This document shows, piece by piece, positions 1 through 12,900 of a DNA stretch of 64,000 nt. The DNA is from Polychytrium aggregatum (taxonomy: Eukaryota > Chytridiomycota > Chytridiomycetes > Polychytriales): the NCBI RefSeq assembly GCF_025602895.1, contig NW_026516215.1, positions 928,532-992,531 on the forward strand. Direction: 5' to 3'. Both the position numbers and the translations under genes were made by a program. Every line of letters starts with the position of its first letter. Positions within the stretch are counted from its first letter, which is position 1. The notes under the pieces are model-generated. The model saw nothing but the letters and a program-made list of their open reading frames with translations, was not told the DNA's origin and did no database searches.

Positions 1-258
1 ATATTCGATGAATGGTCAAAAACACGGGTGTCCCGTTTTTTATTGGATTGCCTGTAATCGCAGCTGGCCTCGGGTTCTTCCACTTCTCTGATTCAACGAA
101 CAAACCGAATGCATGGTGGTTGCAATCGACTGCCTCCTCCAAAAACAATACATCTACCATCGATTCTCTGTGTGAGATGACATCAAGACTTTTGGCTGAT
201 CGGGAGAGCTATTGCAAATGCAAACATTTACGGCATTTCCAAATTTTGTGGCGACTCG

Positions 259-3200
259 TCACCTAGTGGTGCTGAGGCTACCCTCCGTGGTGCTCACACA
301 GCTATCGTGGCTTGAGCGAACCGAATCAATAGTGCCAGATTTATGTTCTTTCGAATCGTTTTCCTTTTCCTTTCCACCTGTGTCGATTTTGCTGAGCATC
401 CCATAGATGGTTTTGTCTCGCTGAATTGGCCCTCCGACTCCGCCGACTCCGCCGATTCCGCCGACTCCGCCGACTCCGCCGATTCCGCCTACGCCTCTGC
501 CCAATGTGCCACCCGTCTTGGCCTTGGCTTCGGCATAGTTTTCCAAGAACGTGAAGGCTGTCTCCTTGGCACCAAACTCGAGACTGTAGGTGACCTTGCC
601 CTGGCGCAACTTGACGCTCCGGGCCAAAATCTTATCGGCGTTGGGGTCGCTGTTCGGATCACACAATTCGCACTCGCACGAAGAGAATCTGAAGCTGGCT
701 TGGATGGAGCCATGAACATCCGCTTCTCGAAATTCGATCAGGTCCAAGGTCGTGAGAACAAGCACTGTCGAGGACACCCACGCTCCTCCAAATTTGAGTC
801 CCTGCAGTCCACAGTCGTATGCATAGGCGACGATGGCGGCCTTGGTCATTCCCTGACTGGTGATGGCAGAGCGATTTGTGGTGGTCGGAGAAGACTTTTG
901 GGTTTGTTTCTCGCTGTCGGGTGCATCGTTTCTGCTCTTGAAAGTCCTGATGAGCCTTGCGGCAAAGAGGATGACGGGTACCAGCGACGACACCACGATC
1001 ACCAAGCATGACATCATCACTTGTCCGAGCGAAAACAAGTCCTGCGAGTTGACTTGATCCGAGAGGGCATAGATCATTGGAAGGCACAGGAGCATCGTCA
1101 TGGAGACAAAATAGCTGCACATTCCGATGACTTTGGACTCTTGGAAGCGCTCGTGAGCACCGCGGGTGAGGTAGGCAAACACTACGCATCCGATGAGGAT
1201 AAATCCGTTGAGGAGGTACAAGAGTATGGAAGGGGTCGTTATTGATCCCTTTTCAGTGGAGCACACCATGGCGTAGACGCTCCCTTCGATTGAAGGAGTT
1301 GGGTAGTCGATGCCGATCCACACGGCGCAGTAAATGACTTCCAGGACGACAATGATCCCCGTGGCCAGGATCAGCTTCCAGTCTGGGGTCTTGATCGTGC
1401 GGATGCGCTTGTATCCAAAGATGATGTAGATCCGAATCGACTTCATCAGCAACATGCTGATGTGTGGATGAGATACGATCAATTCACAGGTAACTGGAGC
1501 AAAAGTGCCTGGATGTACTCGGCGATGCGATCTTACCTGAAGACGGAGGAGAAGGCAATCACAGGCAGCAAGATCCGTCCTCCGCAAACGAGGGGGCTCG
1601 GATTGGCAGAGAAGAAGAGGGCGGCAACCTGTCCGATGACTGCGAGCGACGACGATCTGTTAGTGCGTTGAAGGTGCTTTAAGCCAATCGTGGGGCATGT
1701 GGGAATCGAGCAACGGTGCACTCAACTGCGCGATGGATGCACGACTTACGAGCGCCCATCATGATCACATGGCAGCAGCTTGGAGAGATGGCTTGGACGT
1801 CCGGTTTTTTCCTCCAGAGGAAAATGAGAATCCATATGCCAATGTTGATGAGGACAGCGATGGCCAGAAAAGCGATGACAACGATGTTGTACGAGTCGAT
1901 CCCGCCAAAGAGCAACATGAACGGGGACGCCGGCTCAGAGCAATCCAGACGCAGGTTGTTATAGTATCCAACATTGCAGATGCACTGGGCTTGGCTAGAC
2001 GACTGGAACGGCCCGTCAACGATGCAGTAGCCGTGTTTGCATGAATTGGAGCTGATGTAAGTAAGGTTGGTGTCAAAGACCGGATTGCACGGAGAGGCTG
2101 GATCAAAGAGCGGCTGTCCATTGTGCGTGACAAGCTTGAGGGCATCGTAGACGAACTGGCGTATATTGATGTCTCGGAAGTGTATAAAGTTGTAGCGGTG
2201 GAAGTATGTGCTCGCCGAAGGCTGCATCACGGGCTCGGCTGGAGCCACCTTCATAGCACAGCAAGTGCGGTGGTTGTGAAAGGGAATGTCAGCACATAGT
2301 ATGCTCCGTCGTGCAAGCCGCAGTACAGGCTTCGACACGGGGTCTGAGGAAGGGATCCTGTCGCAGAACAACTCACCGTCTCTGTTCCGCCAAATATGAT
2401 CCAGAACAGGAATCGCAGGGTTGCCTGGATCTCGGGGGCGGTGAGTCCATAGAGTTGCGAGTCTTGTCGCAGCATAAAGAGCGTGGGCTCCATAAACGGG
2501 TAGGCATTTGGCGTGGCCGAATCGATGTAGGCCGACTGAATGGCATTGCCAATGTCACTTGACAAATGGCGCAGAGCCGACATGTTGGATGCGACTGGAA
2601 CCGAGAGAGCGGCCTTGAAAGAGATTGTGGCGTGGAGAGTACAATGTTGTGAGATGGGAGAGATGCGCTTGTGGGCGAGATACACTCCGAGAATGAATCT
2701 CGAATGTGCAAGAAACACCTTGGGGGTGCAGCGCTCATCCAATCTCCTCCAGCTCAGGCTGAAATCAAGGAAAGATAGTCTGACGCAACTGCATGCTAAC
2801 TCACCGACATGCCTGTTACGGAAGGCTGCACAATCTCGCCGTTTTTGTTGATAATGCTGGCAAAAGCATAGAGATTGAATCCGGAGGGCAGTAGAGACGC
2901 CAGAGTTAGGTTGGCGAATGGGAAGGCGATGTATCCGATAGAGTTTGGAGTGACCTGGATCCCGTCGGACATGACGGTGTTGTCCTTTCCGTAAAGCGGA
3001 GGGTTGGCCGGCCCCCAGGTTGGAAGCGGGTAGCTGGATGGATACGACAGATTCAACGAGGGATCGATGCGGTTGAGTGCGTAGAGGAAATTGACCGTCA
3101 TCCCGACAGTGCCGGCATTCACGATGGTTTGGACCCGAGCCGTGATGGTGGTCAGGGCTGGGTTATTCTGGACGAGCCTAGGGTCGTTCCAGTAGGCGAT

Positions 3201-3973
3201 CTTGCCAGAGAATATATCCGCAAGGTTCTGTCGGGTGAGCGTGAGGTTGGTGACGTTGAGATGGTACACGATCGCTATGCAGCTGAAGAGTCCGAAGCGA
3301 ATGACGCAGCCGGAATCGAACGCATCGCCACAAGACATGCCACAATGGCATGAACAACCGAGGTGAGACAATATAAAATGGCCGCGAGTTAGCCAGAGCT
3401 ACCAACGGAGGTGCTGAGGCGGTTATGGGGGGAGGGTGTGTTGACCCTGGGCGATGTCTGAGGGCAATATCAGCACAGGTGCAAGTAGCCCCGCATACAC
3501 AATGTACTGCACGCCTAGATTCAAGCTGGCTCACCTCATGATTGCCGGAACAGGAACAAAGTTGCCCGAGGTGTTCCCAGGGCCAGTGTACGAGACATTG
3601 GACGGAACATAGTCTGAGGAGGCCCATGTCAAGTTGGAGTTGCTGGCGATGAGCGCAGCGCGCCCAGCGCCAGTCCCGACATCGCTATAGGAATAGTCCC
3701 ACAGAGGATCATAGACCGAATAGATGGATGCCAGTTGCTGAAAGAGCGAAAACGGGGGATCGGGACCAGCGCCATCGAGTATGAGCTTTGTCTGCTGGCC
3801 AGCGGCGCCTGAAGGGATCAGAATAGACATGGGCAGTGTGATTCTTCGTGCATGAGGGGCTTCAGGGACAGCACAAGCAACGAGCACTCGAGTATAGTGC
3901 ATGGCGATGTCCGCTACAATAGATATCTACCTGAGCATCCGAGCGCAATGGTTAGCACAAAGCACCACCACAT
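259..3973 (-). CDS. PBP-like/EGF-like/class C seven-transmembrane receptor, 7 exons
   Basis: Exons (high to low coordinate): 3973-3931, 3859-3535, 3282-2805, 2613-2377, 2248-1750, 1639-1537, 1456-259. All reading phases agree and give 960 residues. Residues 1-14 look like a signal peptide (MWWCFVLTIALGCSG). Residues about 15-361 resemble the PstS-type phosphate-binding fold, with GAGPDPPFSLFQQL, YSDVGTGAGRAAL, ASSDYVP and LADIFSGKIAYWNDP. Residues about 431-464 form an EGF-like six-Cys module. TM1 lies at about 480-506, followed by the family 3 GPCR pattern SP...MMGA, FSSVFS-LLMKSIRIYIIF and further helices to about 740. The cytoplasmic tail is about 220 residues and contains a Gly-Gly-Val/Ile run. 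The inferred role is a surface receptor binding an oxyanion or small solute and signalling through G proteins. The ligand is not established. The 7TM assignment is firm; the phosphate-binding-type domain is a motif-level assignment. Confidence 0.85.
430..491 (-). repeat. Gly-Gly-Val/Ile microsatellite in the receptor tail
   Basis: A 9-bp unit (ccgccgact or ccgccgatt on the plus strand) is repeated about seven times and encodes a GGVGGI-type run in the cytoplasmic tail of the receptor. It is in frame and should vary in length between isolates. Confidence 0.85.
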
Positions 3974-5571
3974 AATGATTCGCGTTCGAGATGGAATGCA
4001 ATTGGCATGAGGGAATGAAGCCGAGAACAGCATTGAGCAACGGCTGGCGGATGGGCCAGAGCGATGGATGAGGGATGATATGCTGCGAGCGATCTGGCAC
4101 GAATGTCCTGAAGCGACCTTGGGCCATATCAGTTGGTGGGGTCTGTGGGACGAGTCCCTGTGGTTCATTTATAGGGCGGGTCGACGGAGATGCTCCAAAT
4201 GCTCCGACTGGAGATCTTGATGAATGGCGGGCGGGTGCTCGCCTTCGTGAGGGGAAGGTGGTGCCCTCGTATCAATCATGCTTCGATGACCCCGGACTGG
4301 CTGAGCTGGACAGCTTGGACTGACGGGCTGGGATCACATCTCTGGACCCTGAAACTGCTTGGTGCCGATCGAGGAGTCTCCGGATTCAGCGATGATTGGA
4401 GTTGACGCCATGTCAGCCTTCCGCGAACATTGTTGTTGTGGCGAGTGACGACCGCTGATCGCCGGTGGGATGACGATAGCTGCTGATTCTTGATGGGAAG
4501 TGCATCCCTAGCAAACGGCGAGTGAGTTGAACAAGACACGGGTCGATGTCTCGGCCAGCATTTTGACAACGATGTGTCATGGACTCGGACAGAATGATGC
4601 TCCGACAAACCAAACTAGATCTCTCTGATTGTCCTGGGATCAGCACGCCAAGTCTTGCTCGATAAGACTTTGCCATAGAGAGAGCCGTAGTGGCCAACAC
4701 GATAGATGATGCGTGCCAGCCAGGACGGCCCAAAGAATCAGGAGTGCTGGCGTCGCCCAGATTGTGGCCCTCGGTGTGCCAGAGAACGATGCCACAGCCA
4801 CTTGCACAATCCAATCAGACCAGCGAGAGGCCATGACAACACTGTTGGCCTCGACAGCCTCGAACGTCATCAGCGGATGGCTTGGTTTGCCAGGCATCAA
4901 GTCGACAGGAGCAGTCCACCGGGCCAGAAGCCGCAGATCACTGGCCCTCGCGAGGAGTTGGCCTCCCTCGACGCATGCAACAGGATGGGACGATGCCTGA
5001 CGACGGGTGGGTGGATTCTCAATCCTGGGTGGCGACAGAGCAATCGACCACAGCCATCGATGCTGCTTCAACCAGTTTCCTGGCAGCTTGCCAAGGACGA
5101 TCAAGTTCGTGGGTCGATAGCAGCGCAGCCGGTCGTGGCAGCCACGGAGGCCTGGCAGATTGTGATCTGGTCATGTCCCTCTTCATCTCGGCATCCAGGT
5201 TGCGATGAAGAGGGACAGGACCATGCTGACCACTCGAATGGGTTGTTCCATGGGATATATGCTGCGCGGCCTCACGGGGTCTGGAGCGGACATGCTTGTG
5301 CGCCTCGAGGTGTTCATGCGCACCGCACATGCATCGACCTAACCAATAAGCCTAAACCTCAAATTTGACTGGCCAGCGCCACCGCACTGGCCTGGTTAGA
5401 TTCCAAGAACGAAAGCCAGACTGCGTGTGGGGTCAGCACGATCCGGAATCATCGCATGACCGGCAGTCCAGACTGTCTGCAGCCCAAAGTCGTGGACAGG
5501 TCAGCCGACACGAACGATATCGCAGGGATCTGGCTTCGAGCATGGTCATGGAGCAGGTCCTTGGGCAGGAG
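3974..5571. other. Intergenic region, no gene seen
   Basis: About 1.6 kb between the divergent receptor gene and the small secreted-protein gene. It should hold the receptor promoter on its left and the upstream region of the secreted protein on its right. The open frames here are short, overlap on both strands and show no recognisable motif. Confidence 0.6.
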
Positions 5572-5578
5572 TATAAAA
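5572..5578 (+). promoter_or_regulatory. TATA box of the secreted Cys-rich gene
   Basis: TATAAAA lies 75 bp upstream of the ATG at 5647 and is followed by a short GC-rich stretch. The spacing fits a transcription start roughly 30-45 bp before the ATG. Confidence 0.6.
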
Positions 5579-5646
5579 GGCCCCCATCGGTCGGTCGGCA
5601 GCACAGCACCACCCAACCTTGCCTCCGTCTCAAGATCTACTTCAAG

Positions 5647-6184
5647 ATGAGATTTCTCAGCATTGCCTTGGCTGCCGTTGCCTCCGTTGCCCTGGTGGTA
5701 GGTCATGAGCACATCGTTGACCCTGCCGCCCCAGTCGACATCGTGCCAATGTCTGCTGAGATGGTTCGTTGGCTGTCCAGTTTCATTGAAATTCGCCGCT
5801 TTGAAACCAAATATATGGGGTACTGAATACTAATTCGACTGCTATTTGTTGCAGAATGCCAACTGCGTTGGCGGCAACGCCTGTATCTCGGACTGCTACA
5901 TCTCGTGTGGATGGCAGGGTGCGGCATCGTCTCCCGCTGTTCAGATGCGCTGCCAGAACTGCATCTGGACCAACTGCGGCACTTGCACCACGAACGCCCC
6001 GGCTCCTCCTCCTCCCTCCCCTTCTCCTCCGCCTCCTCCTCCTCTGCGCCAATGCATCGGTGGGAACGCCAATGCCTGCATGGACGATTGTTATATTAGC
6101 TGTGGATGGCAGGGAGCCTCGTCCTCTACTGCGGTCCAGCTCCGATGCCAGGCATGCATCTCGAGCAGCTGCAACGGATGCTAA
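5647..6184 (+). CDS. Small secreted protein with two Cys-rich repeats
   Basis: Exon 1 is 5647-5763 and exon 2 is 5855-6184. The 91-bp intron has donor GTTCGT, a TACTAAT-like branch site about 20 bp before the acceptor and acceptor TTGCAG. The product is 148 residues. It starts with a signal peptide (MRFLSIALAAVASVALVVG). The mature part has two copies of a roughly 40-residue module, C(V/I)GGNA-C-DCYISCGWQGA followed by RCQ-CI and a final NC/C-x-C, separated by a linker of about 20 residues rich in Pro and Ser. Each module has several spaced cysteines, suggesting disulfide-bonded domains. I do not recognise the family and assign no function. It is probably extracellular or cell-wall associated. 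Confidence 0.8.
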
Positions 6185-6975
6185 GACCAGAGATAATGCC
6201 TGGGTCGTTGCTCAACAAAGTGAGAGCATTCTCGGCGACCAGACACTTGGCATCGCTGGAAGAAATAGTGTTAGTTGAGGGCCTGGTCTTATGTGGTGTC
6301 ATTCTATGTGCTTGTTTGGCCTAATCCGGCATCCGAATACATATGGAACATATGGAGAAGGACAGCACTCGTTTTCTCTGGCATCGGAAGCCTCGGGATG
6401 GCACTCCTGTCGTTGTTGGAAATCCAGCAGTTTGGTTGGCTTGGGACACTGTCTTGGTCCATTTCCTGTGGCGACGATCGACTGGAACTGATGCGTATCC
6501 CTTCCTCTGTTTCCAGGAGGCATTTCCAAGGGCAATCACAATGTCGGTCTCCCTTGGCACCCGGCCAATGCCTCACTTGCACATCTCGTGGACATTGCGC
6601 TGTTGCTTGCTATAGAGATCGAGTCGCTTGAATCACTGTCGCATGGGTGGCGCCTTCCGCTTGCGGGGAGCCAACTGTGCGAGGAAGCGTCCTTGATTCA
6701 GATCCAGAAATGAATCATGCAAGGGATCTGTTTGGAGGTCGCTGCTCTGGACTTGTGCCAGCGATGGATGGGGCGTATTCAGGTCGCAGATAATGGGGCA
6801 TTCCAAAATCAAGGCAGATGACCCTTATGATCGCCTTATTTCATGTTTCTTTCTTTATTTCTCATATTCTATGTTATTGCTATTGATTCCGTGTTTGACA
6901 GAAACAAGCGACGGAGCATCAAAGAGACGCTGGATCCAACCAATCCAGGCGGCTGGTTGGATCGGGTGACTCACC
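6185..6975. other. Intergenic region, no gene seen
   Basis: This holds the 3' flank of the secreted Cys-rich gene and the 5' flank of the ABC transporter. The AT-rich stretch at about 6836-6890 could be promoter DNA. No conserved coding pattern was seen. Confidence 0.5.
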
Positions 6976-9900
6976 ATGACTCACGGTCATGTTCCCAATA
7001 TTCGGCCTGCGTTCCAAAATCCGCCGATGGTCTTCATCACGGACACCATCATGTATCCGTGTCCCGCCAACTCGACCATCTGGTTCGTCGACGACCAGGG
7101 TTTCGTCGTCGTCGACCAGTGCTTCGAACACAGGTGGGTCTGTGTACTATGCGACCAGGCGATGCGTCTCCCAGCCGCTCGCTAAACTCCTTCAACCTAT
7201 CCTCGCTGATGGCTGTTGACTGCGACCCTGCCACGCAGCTTTACCGTCGGCATCCTCCCGCTGGCCCTGATCGTCGCTGCTGTCCTCTGGGCCGCCAAGG
7301 ACATTGTCCATCCCGCCGCCTCCTCGGACGGCTCCGACACCGCCCTCGTCAACAGCGAAGATGGATCCACCCGCAATCGCTACGGCACCATCCCTGCCGC
7401 CGACCAGCCTGCTCCTCCCACCGTCGTCGCCCAGAATCCGGCCCTCAAGTGGACCTGTCTGGCTATCCTCGTCCTCGAGCTGGCTGTCTCTGTCGCTGCC
7501 TCGTTCCAGGACCTGAGCCAGTCTGGTTCTGGCTCCTTCGTCTTCTTTGGCTCGGCTGCCTGGGCTCTTGCATGGGTAAGCCATCGCAGCAGCATTGCTC
7601 GTCTCCTCTCACTCTCTCGCCGGATGCCATGCTCAAGCCCTCGCCGGCATCGTGCTCTCCCACATCGACTGCATCATACTCACACCGCCCGCTCATCCCG
7701 CCAGGCCATCGCAACCATCGTCTTTGCCGCCTCGACCGGTCCCGTCCCGGCCAGCATCCGCCCCAAGCTGAGCAGCCCCATCCAGCCCTTTGCCCTCGGC
7801 TGTGCCGTCCTCAAGGCTCTCCAGCTCCACAACACCCTGCTCAGCAACAGCGGCGATGCCGTCGCCTCGATCGTGCTTGCTGTTGTCCTGAGCACCATCC
7901 TGTTTGTGGCCAACTTTGCTCTGCGTCTGAGTCTGCGCGAGCAGGTCGAATCGCTGCACATTGTGAAGCTCAAGGGCCCCAAGAACACCGAGGTGAGTGC
8001 AGATCCAATGTATCGAACGAGCGCACGAACAGCGACGCTTCTCTGGCACACATGATGATTCCATGCAACCGCCTTGGCATCGCTGGGTACGGCTATTGCC
8101 TCGCTTGTTGCATCGATGGTGCAATCGCAGGACTGACTACATGTTCTGCTACTCCCACACATGTGCGTGCTGTTGGCATTCCCATTTGCACCCACAGATG
8201 CTCCCTGCCCCCGAGCCCGAGTCCACCTGGTTCGAGAACCTGTTCTTTGTCTGGATGGACGGCCCTCTCAGCCGCGGCTACAAGACCCCCCTGACCAAGA
8301 ATGACCTCTTTGACCTGCTCGAGAGCGACAAGTCGGCCGAAGCCTGCCGTGTCTACCGCGAGCAGTACAAGCACCAGTACAAAGGCCTCAACATGCGTCT
8401 CTTCATGATGGAGCTTCATCCCCTCATCATCCAGATCTTGCTTGGCTTTGCGGTTTCCTTTCTTACCTTCGCTGCTCCACTCTGCCTCTACCAAATCATG
8501 AGCTACATCCAGAACCCGAACGGCCGCCCCGTTACCGTTGGTTTCTTCTGGGTGTTCATGTCGTTGGTCTTTGGACTCATGTCCACAATTGTGGACGGAC
8601 AGGTGAGTCGAGGGCCTAAAAGTCATCATGGTGCTTGGTGCGAGTGCTACTCTGCTGACTCAAGCCGTTGCGGCGACCCGGATGCTTCGGAAATGCCACG
8701 TCGTGACATGTAGCAGAGTGCGCTATCCAAGAAAGCGCCTTTGTCGTGTTCACATCAAGTCGCATGAGTTCTAACTATGAGTCTAACGCTCCAAACCTGC
8801 CAACAGATGTTCAACATGACCAACAATGCCAGCTACCGCATGCGTGCTGTCCTGATCAACGAAATCTTCCAGAAATCTCTCCGCCGCGTCTCTGCCAAGG
8901 GCAAATCCAAGAAGGACGAGGACCAGTCGACGGGCAAGCTCGTCTCGCTCATGTCCATGGACACCGAGAAGCTGGCCATGGCAAGCTCATCTTCAATTCT
9001 GGTCACCTCAACTTTGATCGAGATCGTTATTGCCGTCGTCGCTTTGTTCAGCTTCCTGGGTTGGTCGGCTTCGATCGGTCTCTCGATCATGGTCGTCAGC
9101 ATTCCCCTCACCAGCATCATCACCACGAGACTCAACAATGCTTACAAAGCACTCATGGAGAAGGCCGACAAACGCAACACTCGGACCCTCGAGGCTCTGC
9201 AGGCCATCCGCATCATCAAGTTCTTTGCCTGGGAGCCGCAGTTCCTCAAGCGCATCGACGAAGCCCGCAACGCTGAGCTCAACAATCTGATCTCTTACTT
9301 CATGACCTTGGGCCTCAGTGTCATGCTCTGGTCGTTTGTGCCCGTGATTGTTGCGGTTGTTACCTTCCTGAGCTACACCCTGATCGCTGGCCACGACATG
9401 GATGGTAAGTGATGCGCTCGCACCACCCATGGCCTCGGATGTCTGGTACATGTTGCTCGGAGCATCTCCAATCGACTCGAAACCGATTGAGTGAATATGT
9501 CTCAGCCTCCCACGCAATCTCCAGTCGCTGATGTGTGCTGACCGCGCTGATGTCTCACTTTCGACTTGTGCATGTCTCCCATCCAGCCACCACGGCATTC
9601 ACTTGCCTCAGTCTGTTCAACGCTCTCAAGTTCCCTCTGACAGTTTTCCCCGACACACTTTCGGAGGCAAGTGCTCCTCGCATGGCATCGTTCCTGCCTG
9701 TTCGCTTGTCGCCATCCTCTTACCCACAGGACTCCCGCTGACACCCGTCTCCCTTCGCAGTTCTTCCAAATCTATGTCTCATCAGACCGTATCGAAAAGT
9801 TCCTGAACGAGCCCGAGCTCCAAAAGTTCTCCGACGACCTGCCCGTTTCTCACCCCACCGGCAACACCGAGCCCTGGACCGACCCTGTTGCCGTCGAGTT

Positions 9901-12900
9901 TGTCGATGCCTGGTTCGAGTGGCACCAGGCCACTGCCGCTCCCGACAGCAAGTCGCCCCAGCTCCCCTGGCACAAGAGACTCGCCAACCTGTTCAAGAAG
10001 CAGTCGCAGCAGACCTCCGAGACCACGCCGCTCCTCGGCTCGGAGCAGCCGGCTTCTGGTGCGGACGACTCGTCCGAGCCCAAGTTTACCCTGCGCGGCC
10101 TCAAGATCAGCTTCCCTCTCGGCAAGCTCAGCACCATCTGCGGCTCCACCGGCTCCGGCAAGTCCTCGATCATCCATGCCCTCCTCGGCGAAATGAAGTC
10201 GCTCCAGGGCAGCGCCAACCTGACCCGTCTCACTCGCAGCCACCGCTCCAAGGGCGGCATCGCCTTTGTCGCCCAGACCGCCTGGCTCGCCAACGCCACG
10301 ATCCGGGACAACATCCTGTTCGGCGAGCCCTACGACCAGCTCCGATACGCCCGCGTGATCGAAGCCTGCGCCCTGTCCAAAGACCTTGCCTCCTTCGAGT
10401 CCGGCGACCTGACCGAGATCGGCGAGAAGGGCATCAACCTGTCCGGCGGCCAGAAGCAGCGAGTCTCGCTCGCCCGCGCCGCGTACTCCCGGGCCCACTA
10501 CATCCTGCTGGACGATCCGCTCTCAGCCGTCGATGCGCCCACAGCCAAGCATCTCTTTGACAAGTGCATCACGGGCCTGCTCAAGGACCGCACCCGCATC
10601 CTCGTCACCCACGCCACCAGTCTGGCCCTTCCCGCCACCGACTACCTCGTCGTCATCAACCAGGGCCAGATCCTCGACCATGGCTCGGTCGCCGAGGTCT
10701 CCCAGAACCGCGAGGTCGAGACCATCATCGCCAAGGAGAACCTCGAGGCAGTCTCGCTCCAGCCCGAGTCCGACCCCGATGCTGGTGAGCTCGACGTCGA
10801 CCTCACCGACGAGGAGCTCCTGAGCCGCAACTACTCCAACGGCAAGACGCCCGAAGACGCCAAGAAGCTCATCGATGCCGAGGCTTCCAGAACCGGCGCA
10901 GTCCAGGGCAGCGTCTACTACTTCTATCTGACTGCGGCAGGCGGCTTTGGTGTCATCGTCGCCTACCTCGGTATAATTCTTGTGCAGCGATCGGCCCAAG
11001 TGCTGGCCGACTACTGGCTCAAGGTCTGGGCCGATGCCTACAACCATGCCAACGAGCTCAACACGATGTTTGCCGTGACGCTCTCGGCCCCGCTGTCCCT
11101 CAGCTTCCTCAACCCAGTCTCAGGCAACGACAGCAACACCCTTGTCGATGGATCGTCCGGCCAGTCCGTCAATGTTGCCTACTATGTCCTCATGTACGGC
11201 CTCATCAATTCGTGCGTCCTCTTTCTCATCATCACCAACTTTGCCTATCGCAGCTGGGTTGGCTACAGGGCTGCCAAGAAGCTGCACGACCAGCTCATCA
11301 CCCGCATCATGTATGCGCCGGTGCGCTGGTTCGATGTCACCCCGCTCGGCCGCATCACCAACCGCCTCTCCAAGGACATTGGAACCATCGACCGTAACCT
11401 GATCAACACATGCGCAACGTTTTTCCTTATCCTGGCGAGCGCCACCACCACCCTCATCGTCATCGGCACCGTGACACCGATCTTCCTCGCCGTGATTCCC
11501 TTTGTTGCCTACATCTACTACAGGATTGCAATCTACTACCTGGCTTCAAGTCGCGAGCTCAAGCGTATCCACAGTATTAGTCGCAGCCCCATCTACAGCA
11601 CCTTCAGCGAGTGTCTCGTTGGCGTGTCGACCATCCGCGCCTATGGACACGAGGCCCGATTCATCGAGGACAACATGATCAAGGTCGACACCAGCAACCG
11701 AGCCCATCGCATGCTCGCCCTTTCGAATCGCTGGCTGTCCACTCGACTGTCGATAATCACCTCGCTGATCACCTTCTCTGCCGGCATCGCCATCATCTGG
11801 TCCAAGGACCTGATCGGTGTGGGCCTTGCCGGTCTCAGCTTGACCTGGGCAGCCACCATTGCAGATAACTTGCTCTGGATTGTTCGTGTCCACTCACAGA
11901 TGGAGCTGGTAAGTGCCAGTGCTGGAATGCGACTGATCGGGCAGTGGAGTCGATGCTCACATTGTCGCTGTGTTATTCGATGCGGCTGTCGCTGTGACGG
12001 TTCGGGTGACTCACTTCGTCTCGCCTCACTCCCTTCGCTCTGTCTCACCATCGACAGAACATGAACTCGGTCGAGCGTGTGCACGAATACCTCGAGATTG
12101 ACCAGGAAGCCCCCGCCGTCATCGAGACATCGCGTCCTCCTCCCGGCTGGCCTGCCAAGGGCCACGTCCAGTTCAACGACGTTGTCGTCCGCTATGCCCC
12201 CGACCTGGATCCCGTCCTCCGCGGGGTGTCCTGCGAGTTCAAGGGCCGCAGCCAAGGTCGGCGTCGTGGGACGGACCGGCGCGGGCAAGTCCACGCTCAC
12301 CCTGGCGCTGTTCCGCATCATGGAGCTCTCCGGCGGCAGCATTGTCATTGACGGCGTCGACATCTCCAAGATTGGGCTGCGCGACCTCCGCCAGAAGCTC
12401 ACGATCATCCCGCAGGATCCCGTTCTGTTCACGGGCGACATCCGCAGCAACCTCGATCCCTTTGGCGAGCACTCGGACGACCGACTCTGGTCGATCCTGG
12501 AGCGCGTGCGGCTCCTGAACACTCTGCAGGCCAAGCTGGACGGCAGTTCGTCGAGCGACAACCTGCCCGCGCAGACATCCGAGATCCAAGGCCAGACCCA
12601 AGTCCAGGGCCAGAACACCCGTGCCGCCGCCGAGGCGTCCGGGTTCTCCCTCGACACCTCTGTCTCCGAGGGCGGGTCCAACTTTAGCCAGGGCCAGCGC
12701 CAGCTGCTGTGCCTGGCCCGAGCGCTGCTCAAGGAGTCGGCCATCACCGTGCTGGACGAAGCCACGGCCTCGGTCGACAACGAGACCGACGCCTTCATCC
12801 AGGAGACGATCCGCGGATCCGAGTTTGCCAACTCGACGGTGGTGTGCATCGCCCACCGCCTCCGCACGATTGCCGACTACGACTCGGTGCTGGTCCTCAG

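Noticed and set aside
6843-8294. 483-codon plus-strand frame over the first ABC transporter exons
   Set aside because: It reads His/Arg/Pro-rich nonsense; the spliced transporter frame in this interval is phase-consistent with good splice sites.
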